In this document: one piece after another, positions 1-6,124 of the stretch
Numbering within the stretch: the first letter of the stretch is position 1
Layout of the letters: each line of letters opens with the position of its first letter
Assembly (NCBI GenBank): GCA_947478535.1
Contig: CANJXD010000131.1
Span: forward strand, 1-11,935
Origin: Acetobacteraceae bacterium
GTDB taxonomy: Bacteria; Pseudomonadota; Alphaproteobacteria; Acetobacterales; Acetobacteraceae
DNA length: 11,935 bases
Direction of reading: 5' to 3'
Translations under genes and position numbers: made by a program
Notes under the pieces: generated by a model
Database searches by the model: none
What the model was told of the DNA's origin: nothing
Seen by the model: only the letters and a program-made list of their open reading frames with translations

Positions 1-107
1 GGGAGGATAACCGCCTGATGACCATCATCATCGATATCCGCCACGACGGCCTGACCGTGCAGGCGCTGGCGGTGCGGGCGAGCCTTGGCGGGCCGGGTGG
101 GAGCTGA
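1..107 (+). CDS. C-terminal end of an unidentified protein (partial)
   Basis: The window opens inside a frame (codons from base 3) that reads to a TGA at 105-107. About 34 residues are visible: a hydrophobic/charged stretch with three successive isoleucines (MTIIIDIRHDG), then a run of alternating hydrophobic residues and a Gly/Pro/Ser tail. The alternation suggests beta strands at a domain end. It is too short for me to assign a family. It is followed by about 75 bases without a clear terminator and then the exporter gene on the same strand. An ATG at 18 lies in frame, but there is no reason to think it is the start. The reading frame is the only evidence. Confidence 0.4.
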   Translation, partial: EDNRLMTIIIDIRHDGLTVQALAVRASLGGPGGS

Positions 108-181
108 AGGGCGGGACGTGACGGGACACGGAAAAGGTCAGGTAGTTTGACCGAAATCCTGGCGCCCGCTATTGCCGCGCG

Positions 182-769
182 GTGACGGACTGGCTCCCCC
201 TTCTCGGCTTCGCCATCGCCACCTCGGTGACGCCGGGGCCGAATGTGCTGATGGTGGCCTCGGCCGCCGCCGGGCATGGGGTGCGCCGCGTGCTGCCGCA
301 TATGCTGGGCATTACCTGCGGCTTCGGGGCGATGCTGCTGGTGGTGGGTCTCGGCCTGGCGGGGCCGATGGCGGCCAACGCGTGGGTGCATCTCATCCTG
401 CGCTGGGTGGGTGGGGCCTGGCTGCTGTTCCTCGCCTGGAAGATCGCGAGCGCATCGCCGCCGGGGCAGGGCGCGTCGCGCCCGCCGCTGGGTTTCCTCG
501 GCGCGGCGTTGTTCCAATGGGTGAACCCGAAGGCGTGGATGATCGCCGCCGCCGTCATGCCCGCCTTTACCCGGCCGGGAGAGCCATTGGCGCCGCAGGT
601 TGGCATCATCGCCTTCGTCTTCGTGGCGATTTCCATGCCCTGCCTCCTCGTCTGGGCCGGGCTTGGCGCTGGGGCGGGGCGGCTGCTGGCCAATCCGCGC
701 CGCCTGCGCGCCTTCAACATCGCCATGGCGCTGCTGCTGGTGGCTAGCCTGGTGCCGATGCTGCGCTGA
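182..769 (+). CDS. LysE/RhtB family amino-acid exporter
   Basis: A 195-residue integral membrane protein of the LysE superfamily, which exports amino acids or related small metabolites across the inner membrane. The N-terminal helix is followed by the family hallmark TPGPN (residues 17-21) and a Gly-rich segment (AAGHG). About six hydrophobic segments span the rest, with a conserved NPKAW motif near the middle (around residue 115) before the C-terminal helices. The length is normal (about 190-210). The start is a GTG at 182; no in-frame ATG precedes the PGP motif, and no good Shine-Dalgarno is visible, so translation may be weak or leaderless. The exported substrate cannot be told from sequence. 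It stands alone: the next gene is 89 bases away and unrelated. Confidence 0.9.
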   Translation: MTDWLPLLGFAIATSVTPGPNVLMVASAAAGHGVRRVLPHMLGITCGFGAMLLVVGLGLAGPMAANAWVHLILRWVGGAWLLFLAWKIASASPPGQGASRPPLGFLGAALFQWVNPKAWMIAAAVMPAFTRPGEPLAPQVGIIAFVFVAISMPCLLVWAGLGAGAGRLLANPRRLRAFNIAMALLLVASLVPMLR

Positions 770-858
770 ATTGAGCGGGACACCGCAAGACGATCTGCGC
801 AACTTTCATGACCAGTAAGCGTTCCTACCGAACCTGATCACAGGCGACGGAGGATACG

Positions 859-1329
859 ATGATGCGGATACCGACCATGGCCTTGGCGGCCATTCTCGCG
901 GCACCGGGTGCCATCGCGCAGACCGCGCCCCAGGCGGCTGCCCCGGCGGGCGGCGCCAACCAGCCTGCGGCGACGCGCCAGCAGGAAGACCTGATCGACC
1001 ATGTCGGGACGGTGGCGGACCTCGCCGCGGTCTGCAATCCCCGCTGGGGCGGCGTGCTGCGGCTCGAAGCCATCGCCTATTGCCAGGGGTTCATGACGGC
1101 GGCGGGCCAGTACCACACCCTGCTGTACCCCACCTCCGGCCCGCAGCGCCCGCTGTTCTGCCTGCCGGACCCTGCGCCCACCGTCGCGCAGAGCGGCCTT
1201 CAGTTCGCCGCCTGGGCCGGTTCCAACCCGCAATACGCGCGGGAAGCGGCGCTGGACGGGATGCTGCGCTGGGCGCAGGCGCAATACCCCTGCGCGACCC
1301 CTGCCTTGCCTGCCCGGGCGGCACGCTGA
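859..1329 (+). CDS. Secreted Rap1a/Tai-family protein
   Basis: A 156-residue protein with a cleavable signal peptide (short charged start, Ala/Leu-rich core, cleavage probable after AIA at about residue 20), then an Ala/Pro/Gln-rich linker to about residue 40. The C-terminal half shows the Rap1a/Tai layout: a Cys after an LAAVC stretch, a second Cys in YCQGF, a third in LFCLP, an amphipathic helix and a closing YPC. These are four cysteines able to form two disulfides in the periplasm. Rap1a (Serratia) neutralises a type VI cell-wall amidase, but many chromosomal relatives have no known partner. No effector or secretion gene is visible here. GGAGG sits about 6 bases before the ATG. The stop overlaps the next start (TGATG), so the two genes are coupled. 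The fold assignment is from remembered motif spacing, not a search. Confidence 0.75.
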   Translation: MMRIPTMALAAILAAPGAIAQTAPQAAAPAGGANQPAATRQQEDLIDHVGTVADLAAVCNPRWGGVLRLEAIAYCQGFMTAAGQYHTLLYPTSGPQRPLFCLPDPAPTVAQSGLQFAAWAGSNPQYAREAALDGMLRWAQAQYPCATPALPARAAR

Positions 1330-1631
1330 TGAACAGGATCATGACCATGCGGACCACCAGAATGGCCCTCGCTCTCGTGGCGGGCCTCGGCCTCTCCGGT
1401 TGCGCCGGGATGAATGACACGCAGCAGCGCACGGCGACGGGCGCGCTCGGCGGCGGCGCCGTGGGCGGCATTCTCGGCAGCTTCAGCGGCAATGCGGGGC
1501 TTGGCGCGCTGCTCGGCGCCGGTGTCGGCGGCGCGGGCGGCTACCTCTACGACCAGTCCGTGCAGTCCAATCGCGGCTATCGCAATGATGGCGGCTACCG
1601 CGGTCGTTCGCGCGGGGACTATCGCCGCTGA
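1329..1631 (+). CDS. Glycine-zipper lipoprotein
   Basis: A 100-residue small lipoprotein. The signal sequence ends in the lipobox LSGC (Cys25), which would be lipidated and anchor the protein to a membrane, probably the outer one (residue 26 is Ala, not Asp). After it come two Gly-rich blocks (about residues 38-71, GALGGGAVGG then GAGVGGAGGYLYD) typical of glycine-zipper proteins of the YMGG/OmpA-linker kind, which can insert in or pack against membranes. The tail (about 75-100) is rich in Arg, Gly, Tyr and Asn. The ATG at 1329 overlaps the TGA of the preceding secreted protein; another ATG (Met5) lies four codons further in. Small proteins of this class are often stress-related, but nothing here shows a specific role. 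Confidence 0.85.
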   Translation: MNRIMTMRTTRMALALVAGLGLSGCAGMNDTQQRTATGALGGGAVGGILGSFSGNAGLGALLGAGVGGAGGYLYDQSVQSNRGYRNDGGYRGRSRGDYRR

Positions 1632-1658
1632 TCCCAGGGGTGCCTGGACATCGGGTGG

Positions 1659-1683
1659 GGCGGGGCCTTATCCCGGCCTCGCC
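1659..1683 (+). promoter_or_regulatory. Hairpin directly abutting the acyl-CoA dehydrogenase ribosome site
   Basis: GGCGGGGCC (1659-1667) and GGCCTCGCC (1675-1683) can form a nine-pair stem with one G-U pair around a 7-base loop. The next base starts AGGAGA (1684-1689), the ribosome site for the ATG at 1696. There is no T-run, so it is not a standard terminator. It could modulate translation or be a coincidence of GC-rich sequence. Confidence 0.3.
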
Positions 1684-1695
1684 AGGAGAAGCCCG

Positions 1696-2865
1696 ATGGA
1701 CATGCACGCCCCCGCCAACGACCCCTACGCCGAGATCAGGCAGGAGGTGCGGAAGCTCTGCACCCGGTTTCCCGGCGAGTACTGGCGGGAGCTGGATGCG
1801 CGGCGCGGCTACCCCACCGAATTCGTCACCGCGCTGACCGAGGCCGGCTGGCTCGCCGCCCTCATCCCCGAGGAATTCGGCGGTGCCGGCCTGCCGCTTT
1901 CGGGGGCCGCCGCGATCCTGGAGGAAATCCAGGCCAGCGGCTGCAATGGCGGTGCCTGCCACGCGCAGATGTACATCATGGGCACCGTGCTCCGGCATGG
2001 CTCCGCCGCGCAGAAGGCGGAATACCTGCCGAAGATCGCGACGGGCGAGCTGCGCCTGCAGGCCTTCGGCGTGACGGAGCCCTCCAGCGGCACCGACACC
2101 ACGGCGCTGCGCACCACGGCGCGCCGGGAGGGCGACAAGTGGATCGTCAACGGCCAGAAGATCTGGACCAGCCGGGCCGAGCATTCGGACCTGATGCTGC
2201 TGCTCGCCCGCACCACGCCGCGCGACCAGATCGCGAAGAAGACCGACGGGCTTTCGACCTTTATCGTCGATATGCGGACCGTGCTCGGCAAGGGCCTCAC
2301 CATCCGGCCGATCCGCACGATGATGAACCACAATTCCTGCGAGGTCTTCTTCGACAACATGGAAGTCCCGGCCGAGAACCTGGTCGGCGTCGAAGGCAAG
2401 GGCTTTCGCCAGATCCTGGATGGCATGAACGCGGAACGGCTGCTGATCGCCTCGGAATGCGTGGGTGATGCGAAGTGGTTCACCGCGCGGTCGGTCGCCT
2501 ATGCCAAGGAGCGCGTGCTGTTCGGCCGGCCGATCGGGCAGAACCAGGGCGTGCAGTTCCCCATCGCCAAGGCCTATGCCCAGATGCGCGCGGCGGAAGC
2601 CATCGTGCAGCAGGGCCTCGCCAAGTTCGAGCGCGGCGAGAACTGCGGGGAGGAGGCGAATATGGGCAAGATGCTGGCGGCCGACGCGGCCTGGGCGGCG
2701 GCGGAAGCCTGCGTGCAGACCCATGGCGGCTTCGGCTTCGCCGAGGAATACGACATCGAGCGCAAGTTCCGCGAGACGCGGCTCTATCAGGTGGCGCCGA
2801 TCAGCACGAACCTCGTGCTGAGCTATATCGGCGAACATGTGCTGGGCATGCCGCGGAGCTATTGA
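1696..2865 (+). CDS. Acyl-CoA dehydrogenase (FAD-dependent)
   Basis: A 389-residue flavoprotein that introduces a trans-2 double bond into an acyl-CoA, passing electrons to electron-transfer flavoprotein. Both family signatures are present: VTEPSSGTD in the middle beta domain and QTHGGFGF...E...R near the C-terminus. The length is normal. At the position of the MCAD catalytic glutamate (YEGT loop) it reads YQVAP, so that base is missing. A glutamate in NAERLLIA (Glu247) aligns by eye with Glu254 of isovaleryl-CoA dehydrogenase and is the likely base, pointing to a short or branched acyl substrate. The start at 1696 is chosen for AGGAGA 7 bases upstream; the frame is open further upstream but has no family character there. 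It is followed after 3 bases by the unknown gene and then a CoA-transferase, which probably supplies its substrate. Confidence 0.93.
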   Translation: MDMHAPANDPYAEIRQEVRKLCTRFPGEYWRELDARRGYPTEFVTALTEAGWLAALIPEEFGGAGLPLSGAAAILEEIQASGCNGGACHAQMYIMGTVLRHGSAAQKAEYLPKIATGELRLQAFGVTEPSSGTDTTALRTTARREGDKWIVNGQKIWTSRAEHSDLMLLLARTTPRDQIAKKTDGLSTFIVDMRTVLGKGLTIRPIRTMMNHNSCEVFFDNMEVPAENLVGVEGKGFRQILDGMNAERLLIASECVGDAKWFTARSVAYAKERVLFGRPIGQNQGVQFPIAKAYAQMRAAEAIVQQGLAKFERGENCGEEANMGKMLAADAAWAAAEACVQTHGGFGFAEEYDIERKFRETRLYQVAPISTNLVLSYIGEHVLGMPRSY

Positions 2866-2868
2866 ACG

Positions 2869-3420
2869 ATGGCGATCACCCCCTGGCCCCCTGTCCTGGG
2901 GGAGACGCACAAGGCCGATGGCTTCTTCGGCAAGCTGCGATGGCTGGTGAACAAGCCGGCGGACGAGCTGGAACAACGCATCGGCTACGGCTCTGGACGC
3001 CTGTCCCAGGGCTGGTGGCTGCTGCTGCTGATGGAACCCATCGGCCCGGATGACTTCGAGTTCGCAGGCCACAGCCACCTCTCGGGCGGGCGCATCGGCC
3101 ATCCCCGCCTGGGGAATGGTCGCGTGACAGCGCATGACGACCTGCGCGGCATTCTCTCGCCCGAGGGGTTTCGGCGCCAGCAGCAGAACCTCGCCACATC
3201 CTTCACCACCGCCGGGGTGGACCGGGTTGCGAAGATCGTGCCCCGCTCCGGCGACGACGGGGCATATCCGCCGGGCACGGGCATTCCGCAGTGGCGGCTG
3301 CTGGTGCCCAAGTCCTTCATCGTCGCGGCCAGCGTCCCGGCGGGGCACAAATACCTCGGCGGTGGGGCAGGTTTCTGGGTCGACCCCCATGTTGCGCAGC
3401 GGTTCGGGCACCCCGCATGA
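2869..3420 (+). CDS. Unrecognised protein between acyl-CoA dehydrogenase and CoA-transferase
   Basis: A 183-residue protein that I cannot assign to a family. It begins 3 bases after the dehydrogenase stop and its TGA overlaps the ATG of the CoA-transferase (ATGA), so it is translated as part of the unit. It has no signal peptide or clear membrane segment; one hydrophobic run, WWLLLLM (about residues 49-55), is too short to span a membrane. Distinct patches are GYGSGRLSQGWW (about 39-50), FAGHSHLSGGRIGHP (about 65-79), a DRVAKIVP segment (about 118-125) and a C-terminal Gly-rich GHKYLGGGAGF. The His/Ser/Gly clusters look like conserved functional loops, but this is impression only. The MaoC hydratase I first expected at this place does not fit. 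The coding call rests on coupling and on the absence of any better frame. Confidence 0.7.
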   Translation: MAITPWPPVLGETHKADGFFGKLRWLVNKPADELEQRIGYGSGRLSQGWWLLLLMEPIGPDDFEFAGHSHLSGGRIGHPRLGNGRVTAHDDLRGILSPEGFRRQQQNLATSFTTAGVDRVAKIVPRSGDDGAYPPGTGIPQWRLLVPKSFIVAASVPAGHKYLGGGAGFWVDPHVAQRFGHPA

Positions 3421-4547
3421 GTCCGGGCAAGCCGCTTTCCGGCCTTCTCGTCATCGCGATGGAACAGGCCGTCGCGGCGCCGACCTGCTCGCAGAAGCTC
3501 GCCGATGCTGGCGCCCGCGTCATCAAGATCGAGCGCGCGGAGGGTGACTTCGCCCGGGGCTACGACACGGCGGCGGCGGGGCAATCCACCTATTTCGTGT
3601 GGCTGAACCGGGGGAAGGAAAGCCTGACCCTCGACATCAAGCAGCCTGATGACAAGGCGCTGCTGGAGCGGCTGCTGGCGCGCGCGGATGTCTTCATCCA
3701 GAATCTCGCTCCTGGCGCCATGGGTCGCGCCGGCTTCGGGTCCGCCGAATTGCGGGCAAGGCACCCCCGGCTGATCACCGTCGATATCTCCGGCTATGGG
3801 GAGGAGGGGGAGTACGCCGCGATGAAGGCGTATGACCTGCTGGTGCAGGCTGAGTCGGGCCTCGCCGCCGTCACCGGCCATCCCGCTGGGCCGGGGCGCG
3901 TCGGCGTTTCCGTCGTCGATGTCGCCTGCGGCATGAATGCCCATGCCGCGGTGCTGGAAGCCCTGATCGAGCGCGGCATCACCGGGCGGGGCAAGGGTAT
4001 TGCCGTCAGTCTGTTCGACGGCATGGCGGATTGGATGAACGTGCCGCTGCTGTTTTTCGAGGGCACGGGCAGGGCGCCGGCGCGGGTCGGCCTCGCGCAT
4101 CCCTCCATCTGCCCTTACGGCGCCTTCGCCTGCGCCGATGGCGCGCTGGTGCTGATCTCGATCCAGAATGAGCGGGAATGGGGCAACCTCTGCGCGGCCT
4201 TCATGGGCCGGCCCGAGCTGCCGGGGCAGGAAGGCTGGCGCAGCAACACGGAACGGGTGGCCAACCGCCTCGTGGTGGATGCCGAGGTCGCGCGGCATTT
4301 TGCCGCGCTGACGCGGGCCGAGGCGGCGGGGCGGCTGAACGCCGCCGGGATCGCCTATGGCTTCGTGAACGAGGTGTCTGACCTGGCGCGGCATCCGGCG
4401 CTGCGCCGGCTGGCTGTGGAAACGCCGAACGGCGTGGTCGCCGTGGCGGCCCCGGCGGCGCGGTTTTCCGATGGGGAGCGGGACTACGGCAAGGTGCCGG
4501 CGCTGGGCGAGCATTCCGCGGCGATCCGGGCTGAGTTTCCGGGATAG
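3417..4547 (+). CDS. Family III CoA-transferase (CaiB/BaiF type)
   Basis: A 376-residue cytosolic enzyme that moves CoA from a donor thioester to a free carboxylic acid. It opens with the usual PLSGLLVIAMEQAVAAP segment and an LADAGARVIKIE strand for CoA binding, continues with WLNRGKESLTLDIK, an FIQNLAPGAMGRAGFG block, and AYDLLVQAESG. Asp140 in the last motif is at the position of the family's catalytic aspartate, which carries the acyl group during turnover. The length is slightly short of the usual 390-410 but both halves are present. The ATG overlaps the stop of the preceding gene. With the dehydrogenase two genes upstream it suggests acid activation followed by oxidation; the acid itself is not identifiable. 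Confidence 0.92.
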   Translation: MSPGKPLSGLLVIAMEQAVAAPTCSQKLADAGARVIKIERAEGDFARGYDTAAAGQSTYFVWLNRGKESLTLDIKQPDDKALLERLLARADVFIQNLAPGAMGRAGFGSAELRARHPRLITVDISGYGEEGEYAAMKAYDLLVQAESGLAAVTGHPAGPGRVGVSVVDVACGMNAHAAVLEALIERGITGRGKGIAVSLFDGMADWMNVPLLFFEGTGRAPARVGLAHPSICPYGAFACADGALVLISIQNEREWGNLCAAFMGRPELPGQEGWRSNTERVANRLVVDAEVARHFAALTRAEAAGRLNAAGIAYGFVNEVSDLARHPALRRLAVETPNGVVAVAAPAARFSDGERDYGKVPALGEHSAAIRAEFPG

Positions 4548-4577
4548 GGCAGGCGTCGGGCGCGGGCATTGCCTGCC
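4548..4577 (+). other. Hairpin just after the CoA-transferase stop
   Basis: GGCAGGC (4548-4554) and GCCTGCC (4571-4577) make a perfect 7-pair stem with a 16-base loop, starting immediately after the TAG. No T-run follows, so it is at best a weak or 3'-end-protecting structure. A second stem-loop, TCACTCC/GGGGTGA (4605-4622, loop TTTC, one wobble pair), lies a little downstream. Confidence 0.3.
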
Positions 4578-4664
4578 GCCCAGTGAAGCACATTTTGCTC
4601 GAAATCACTCCTTTCGGGGTGAAACTTGTGCATCCGCTAAGCGTTCCACGCATTCAAACTGACG

Positions 4665-4676
4665 CACGCATGCGTG
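4665..4676. repeat. Perfect 12-base palindrome CACGCATGCGTG
   Basis: A perfect palindrome in the noncoding gap between the CoA-transferase and the small-RNA promoter, about 35 bases upstream of the -35 box. The position would suit an activator or repressor site for the small RNA, but I recognise no known operator and see no second copy. The rest of the 4548-4745 stretch shows no gene. Confidence 0.3.
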
Positions 4677-4710
4677 ATGGGCATGGCTGTGCTGCACTGC
4701 AAAAAAGTCC

Positions 4711-4739
4711 TTGCCGGCCCCGCCCCTGACCCCTATCTT
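4711..4739 (+). promoter_or_regulatory. Sigma-70-type promoter of the small RNA
   Basis: TTGCCG (4711-4716) and TATCTT (4734-4739) are separated by exactly 17 bases. Each is preceded by C (CTTGCC, CTATCT), resembling the alphaproteobacterial housekeeping consensus CTTGAC-N17-CTATAT. The predicted start is near 4746, which gives a transcript of about 90 bases to the terminator. Confidence 0.6.
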
Positions 4740-4745
4740 GTGCAT

Positions 4746-4835
4746 CGCAGCAACCGAGCACTGCTCAGTTGTCTGTCTTTCTTGGACGTTTCCTCCCTAA
4801 ACTCGGCGGAGCCGCAAGGCTCCGCCCTTTTTTTT
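4746..4835 (+). ncRNA. Small regulatory RNA, mmgR/alpha-r8-like
   Basis: A probable trans-acting sRNA of about 80-90 nt. The order of elements is a 5' hairpin AACCGAGC-ACU-GCUCAGUU (4752-4770, one C/A mismatch), a U-rich single strand, the 10-mer TTTCCTCCCT (4789-4798) predicted unpaired, and an intrinsic terminator with a 9-pair GGCGGAGCC/GGCTCCGCC stem, GCAA tetraloop and eight T. From memory, the alphaproteobacterial mmgR (alpha-r8) family, which limits polyhydroxybutyrate accumulation in Sinorhizobium, is a roughly 77-nt RNA with a conserved unpaired UUUCCUCCCU just before its terminator; the match in motif, order and size is close. CCUCCC could pair with Shine-Dalgarno sequences of target mRNAs, probably with Hfq on the U-tail. 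No reading frame of note lies inside. The exact 5' end is inferred from the promoter. Confidence 0.7.
4805..4835 (+). terminator. Strong intrinsic terminator with GCAA tetraloop
   Basis: A 9-pair stem GGCGGAGCC (4805-4813) / GGCTCCGCC (4818-4826), a stable GNRA-type loop GCAA, one C, then eight T (4828-4835). It ends the small RNA and also blocks read-through into the antisense of the convergent amidohydrolase gene. Confidence 0.92.
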
Positions 4836-4893
4836 GCCAAATCCCGTGCGGCGGGATTCGGGCGCGCCAACCCGCAAAATGAATATCAAGGGG

Positions 4894-5769
4894 TTAGCGC
4901 AGGAAGTTCCAATCCGTACTCGCCAGTGCCCCTATCAGCCGGCGCAGATCCCGCGTCAGCGGCCCCATGCCCGGCGCCCGTTCCACGCGCACCTCATCCA
5001 TGTAGAGGCTGCGCGCAATCTCGATCTGCAACGCGTGCACCCCATCCCGCGGCCGGCCGTAGTGGCGGGTGACATAGCCGCCGGCATAGGGGTCGTTCCG
5101 CCGCACGCGGTATCCCATGCCGCCCAGCGTTTCCTCCACCAGGCGTGCGGCGCGCGGCGCGCAGGCCGTGCCATGGGCGTCGCCGAGCACGAAATCGGCG
5201 GGGTTGCCGCCATGGCCGGGATGCGCCGGCATCGAATGGCAGTCGATCAGCAGGCACACCCCGAATGCGGCGCGCGTCTCCGCGATCAGCCCGGCCAGCG
5301 CGTCGTGATAGGGCTGCCAGCAGCGTTCCACCCGCGCCTCCGCCTCCGCGAAGGGCAGCTTGTGGCGATAGACCAGCTCGCCGGAGGCGACGACGCGCGC
5401 GATGGTGCCGAGGCCCGCACCGACGCGCGGGCTGGCGCTGTTCACCCAAGGGGGCAGGGGGTCCGCGAACATCGAGGGGTCCAGTTCCCAGGCTTCCCGG
5501 TTCGCGTCGCAGAACACCCGGGGGAAGGTGGCGCTCAGCAGCGGCGCGCCGAGCGCGGGGGCGGCGGCGAACAACTCATCGACGAAGCTGTCCTCGCTGC
5601 GTCGCAGCGCCAGGCCCTGCAGCCGCGCCTCCGCCAGGAAGCGCGCATTGTAATGCGTACCGCTATGGGGCGAAGCGAAGACCAGCGGCACGCTCTGCCG
5701 CACCGGGCGCGCCACGATGAAGGGCGGCGGCTCCGGCGGGATGGCGCTGGCGGGAAGGGGCATGTCCAT
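4894..5769 (-). CDS. N-formylglutamate amidohydrolase family protein (HutG-like)
   Basis: A 291-residue enzyme of the family that hydrolyses N-formyl-L-glutamate to glutamate and formate, the last step of one histidine-breakdown route; some relatives act on other N-acylated amino acids. Visible hallmarks are ASPHSGTHY (residues 32-40), DANREAWELDP (88-98), ELVYRHKLPFAEAEAR (131-146), PYHDAL (153-158) and the metal-site strand LLIDCHSM (173-180), with a GGY turn and an HALQIEI strand (245-251) towards the end. The size is usual. The start is placed at the Met of MDMPLP; the frame remains open 22 codons further to another ATG, but that part has no family character. No other hut gene is in the window, so the histidine link is unproven. 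It is convergent with the small RNA. Confidence 0.85.
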   Translation of the reverse strand: MDMPLPASAIPPEPPPFIVARPVRQSVPLVFASPHSGTHYNARFLAEARLQGLALRRSEDSFVDELFAAAPALGAPLLSATFPRVFCDANREAWELDPSMFADPLPPWVNSASPRVGAGLGTIARVVASGELVYRHKLPFAEAEARVERCWQPYHDALAGLIAETRAAFGVCLLIDCHSMPAHPGHGGNPADFVLGDAHGTACAPRAARLVEETLGGMGYRVRRNDPYAGGYVTRHYGRPRDGVHALQIEIARSLYMDEVRVERAPGMGPLTRDLRRLIGALASTDWNFLR

Positions 5770-5870
5770 GGATGGCCCTGATGAAGCCACAGCGTGAAGG
5801 GGCTTGTCACCCCGCGCGGTCACGCCGCCGCGCATTCTTCGCCCTGATGGACGGCGCCAAGATGGGGGGC

Positions 5871-5899
5871 TTGTTTCGTCCCGGCTTGGGCGCTACGAA
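5871..5899 (+). promoter_or_regulatory. Possible promoter for tRNA-Val
   Basis: TTGTTT (5871-5876) and TACGAA (5894-5899) with a 17-base spacer, about 20 bases before the mature tRNA 5' end. Both boxes match the consensus only partly, so this is a candidate chosen by position. Confidence 0.35.
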
Positions 5900-5918
5900 G
5901 CGCGCCACCGCGGCGGTG

Positions 5919-5993
<75 letters not shown>

Positions 5994-6124
5994 TCCCGCC
6001 ACAAAACCGGCCTGTCTCCTCACTTTATTGCCGAGCGGTGCTGATGCGCCCGCGCCGTCGGGCGTTGACCCCAGCGGCCTCCTGCCCCATTCCTCCGCCA
6101 TCGTCACCGGGAGGAGAGAGGCCA

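Noticed and set aside
1645..1673. Promoter TGGACA-N17-TTATCC before the acyl-CoA dehydrogenase
   Set aside because: The -35 is good but the -10 scores poorly, and it overlaps the hairpin; too weak to list.
1483..3411. 642-codon open frame on the - strand over the acyl-CoA dehydrogenase and the unknown gene
   Set aside because: Antisense frame of GC-rich coding DNA; its translation is rich in His, Arg, Gly and Pro without domain character, while the + strand has recognisable families.
2869..3420. MaoC-type hydratase at this operon position
   Set aside because: Expected from context, but no hot-dog-fold motif (the D-x-N-x-x-H type) is visible.
2985..4514. 509-codon open frame on the - strand over the CoA-transferase
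   Set aside because: Same kind of shadow; the CoA-transferase on the + strand has its catalytic motif and full length.
4674..5072. 132-codon + strand frame across the small RNA
   Set aside because: It runs through the promoter, hairpin and terminator and then antisense to the amidohydrolase; no protein family character.
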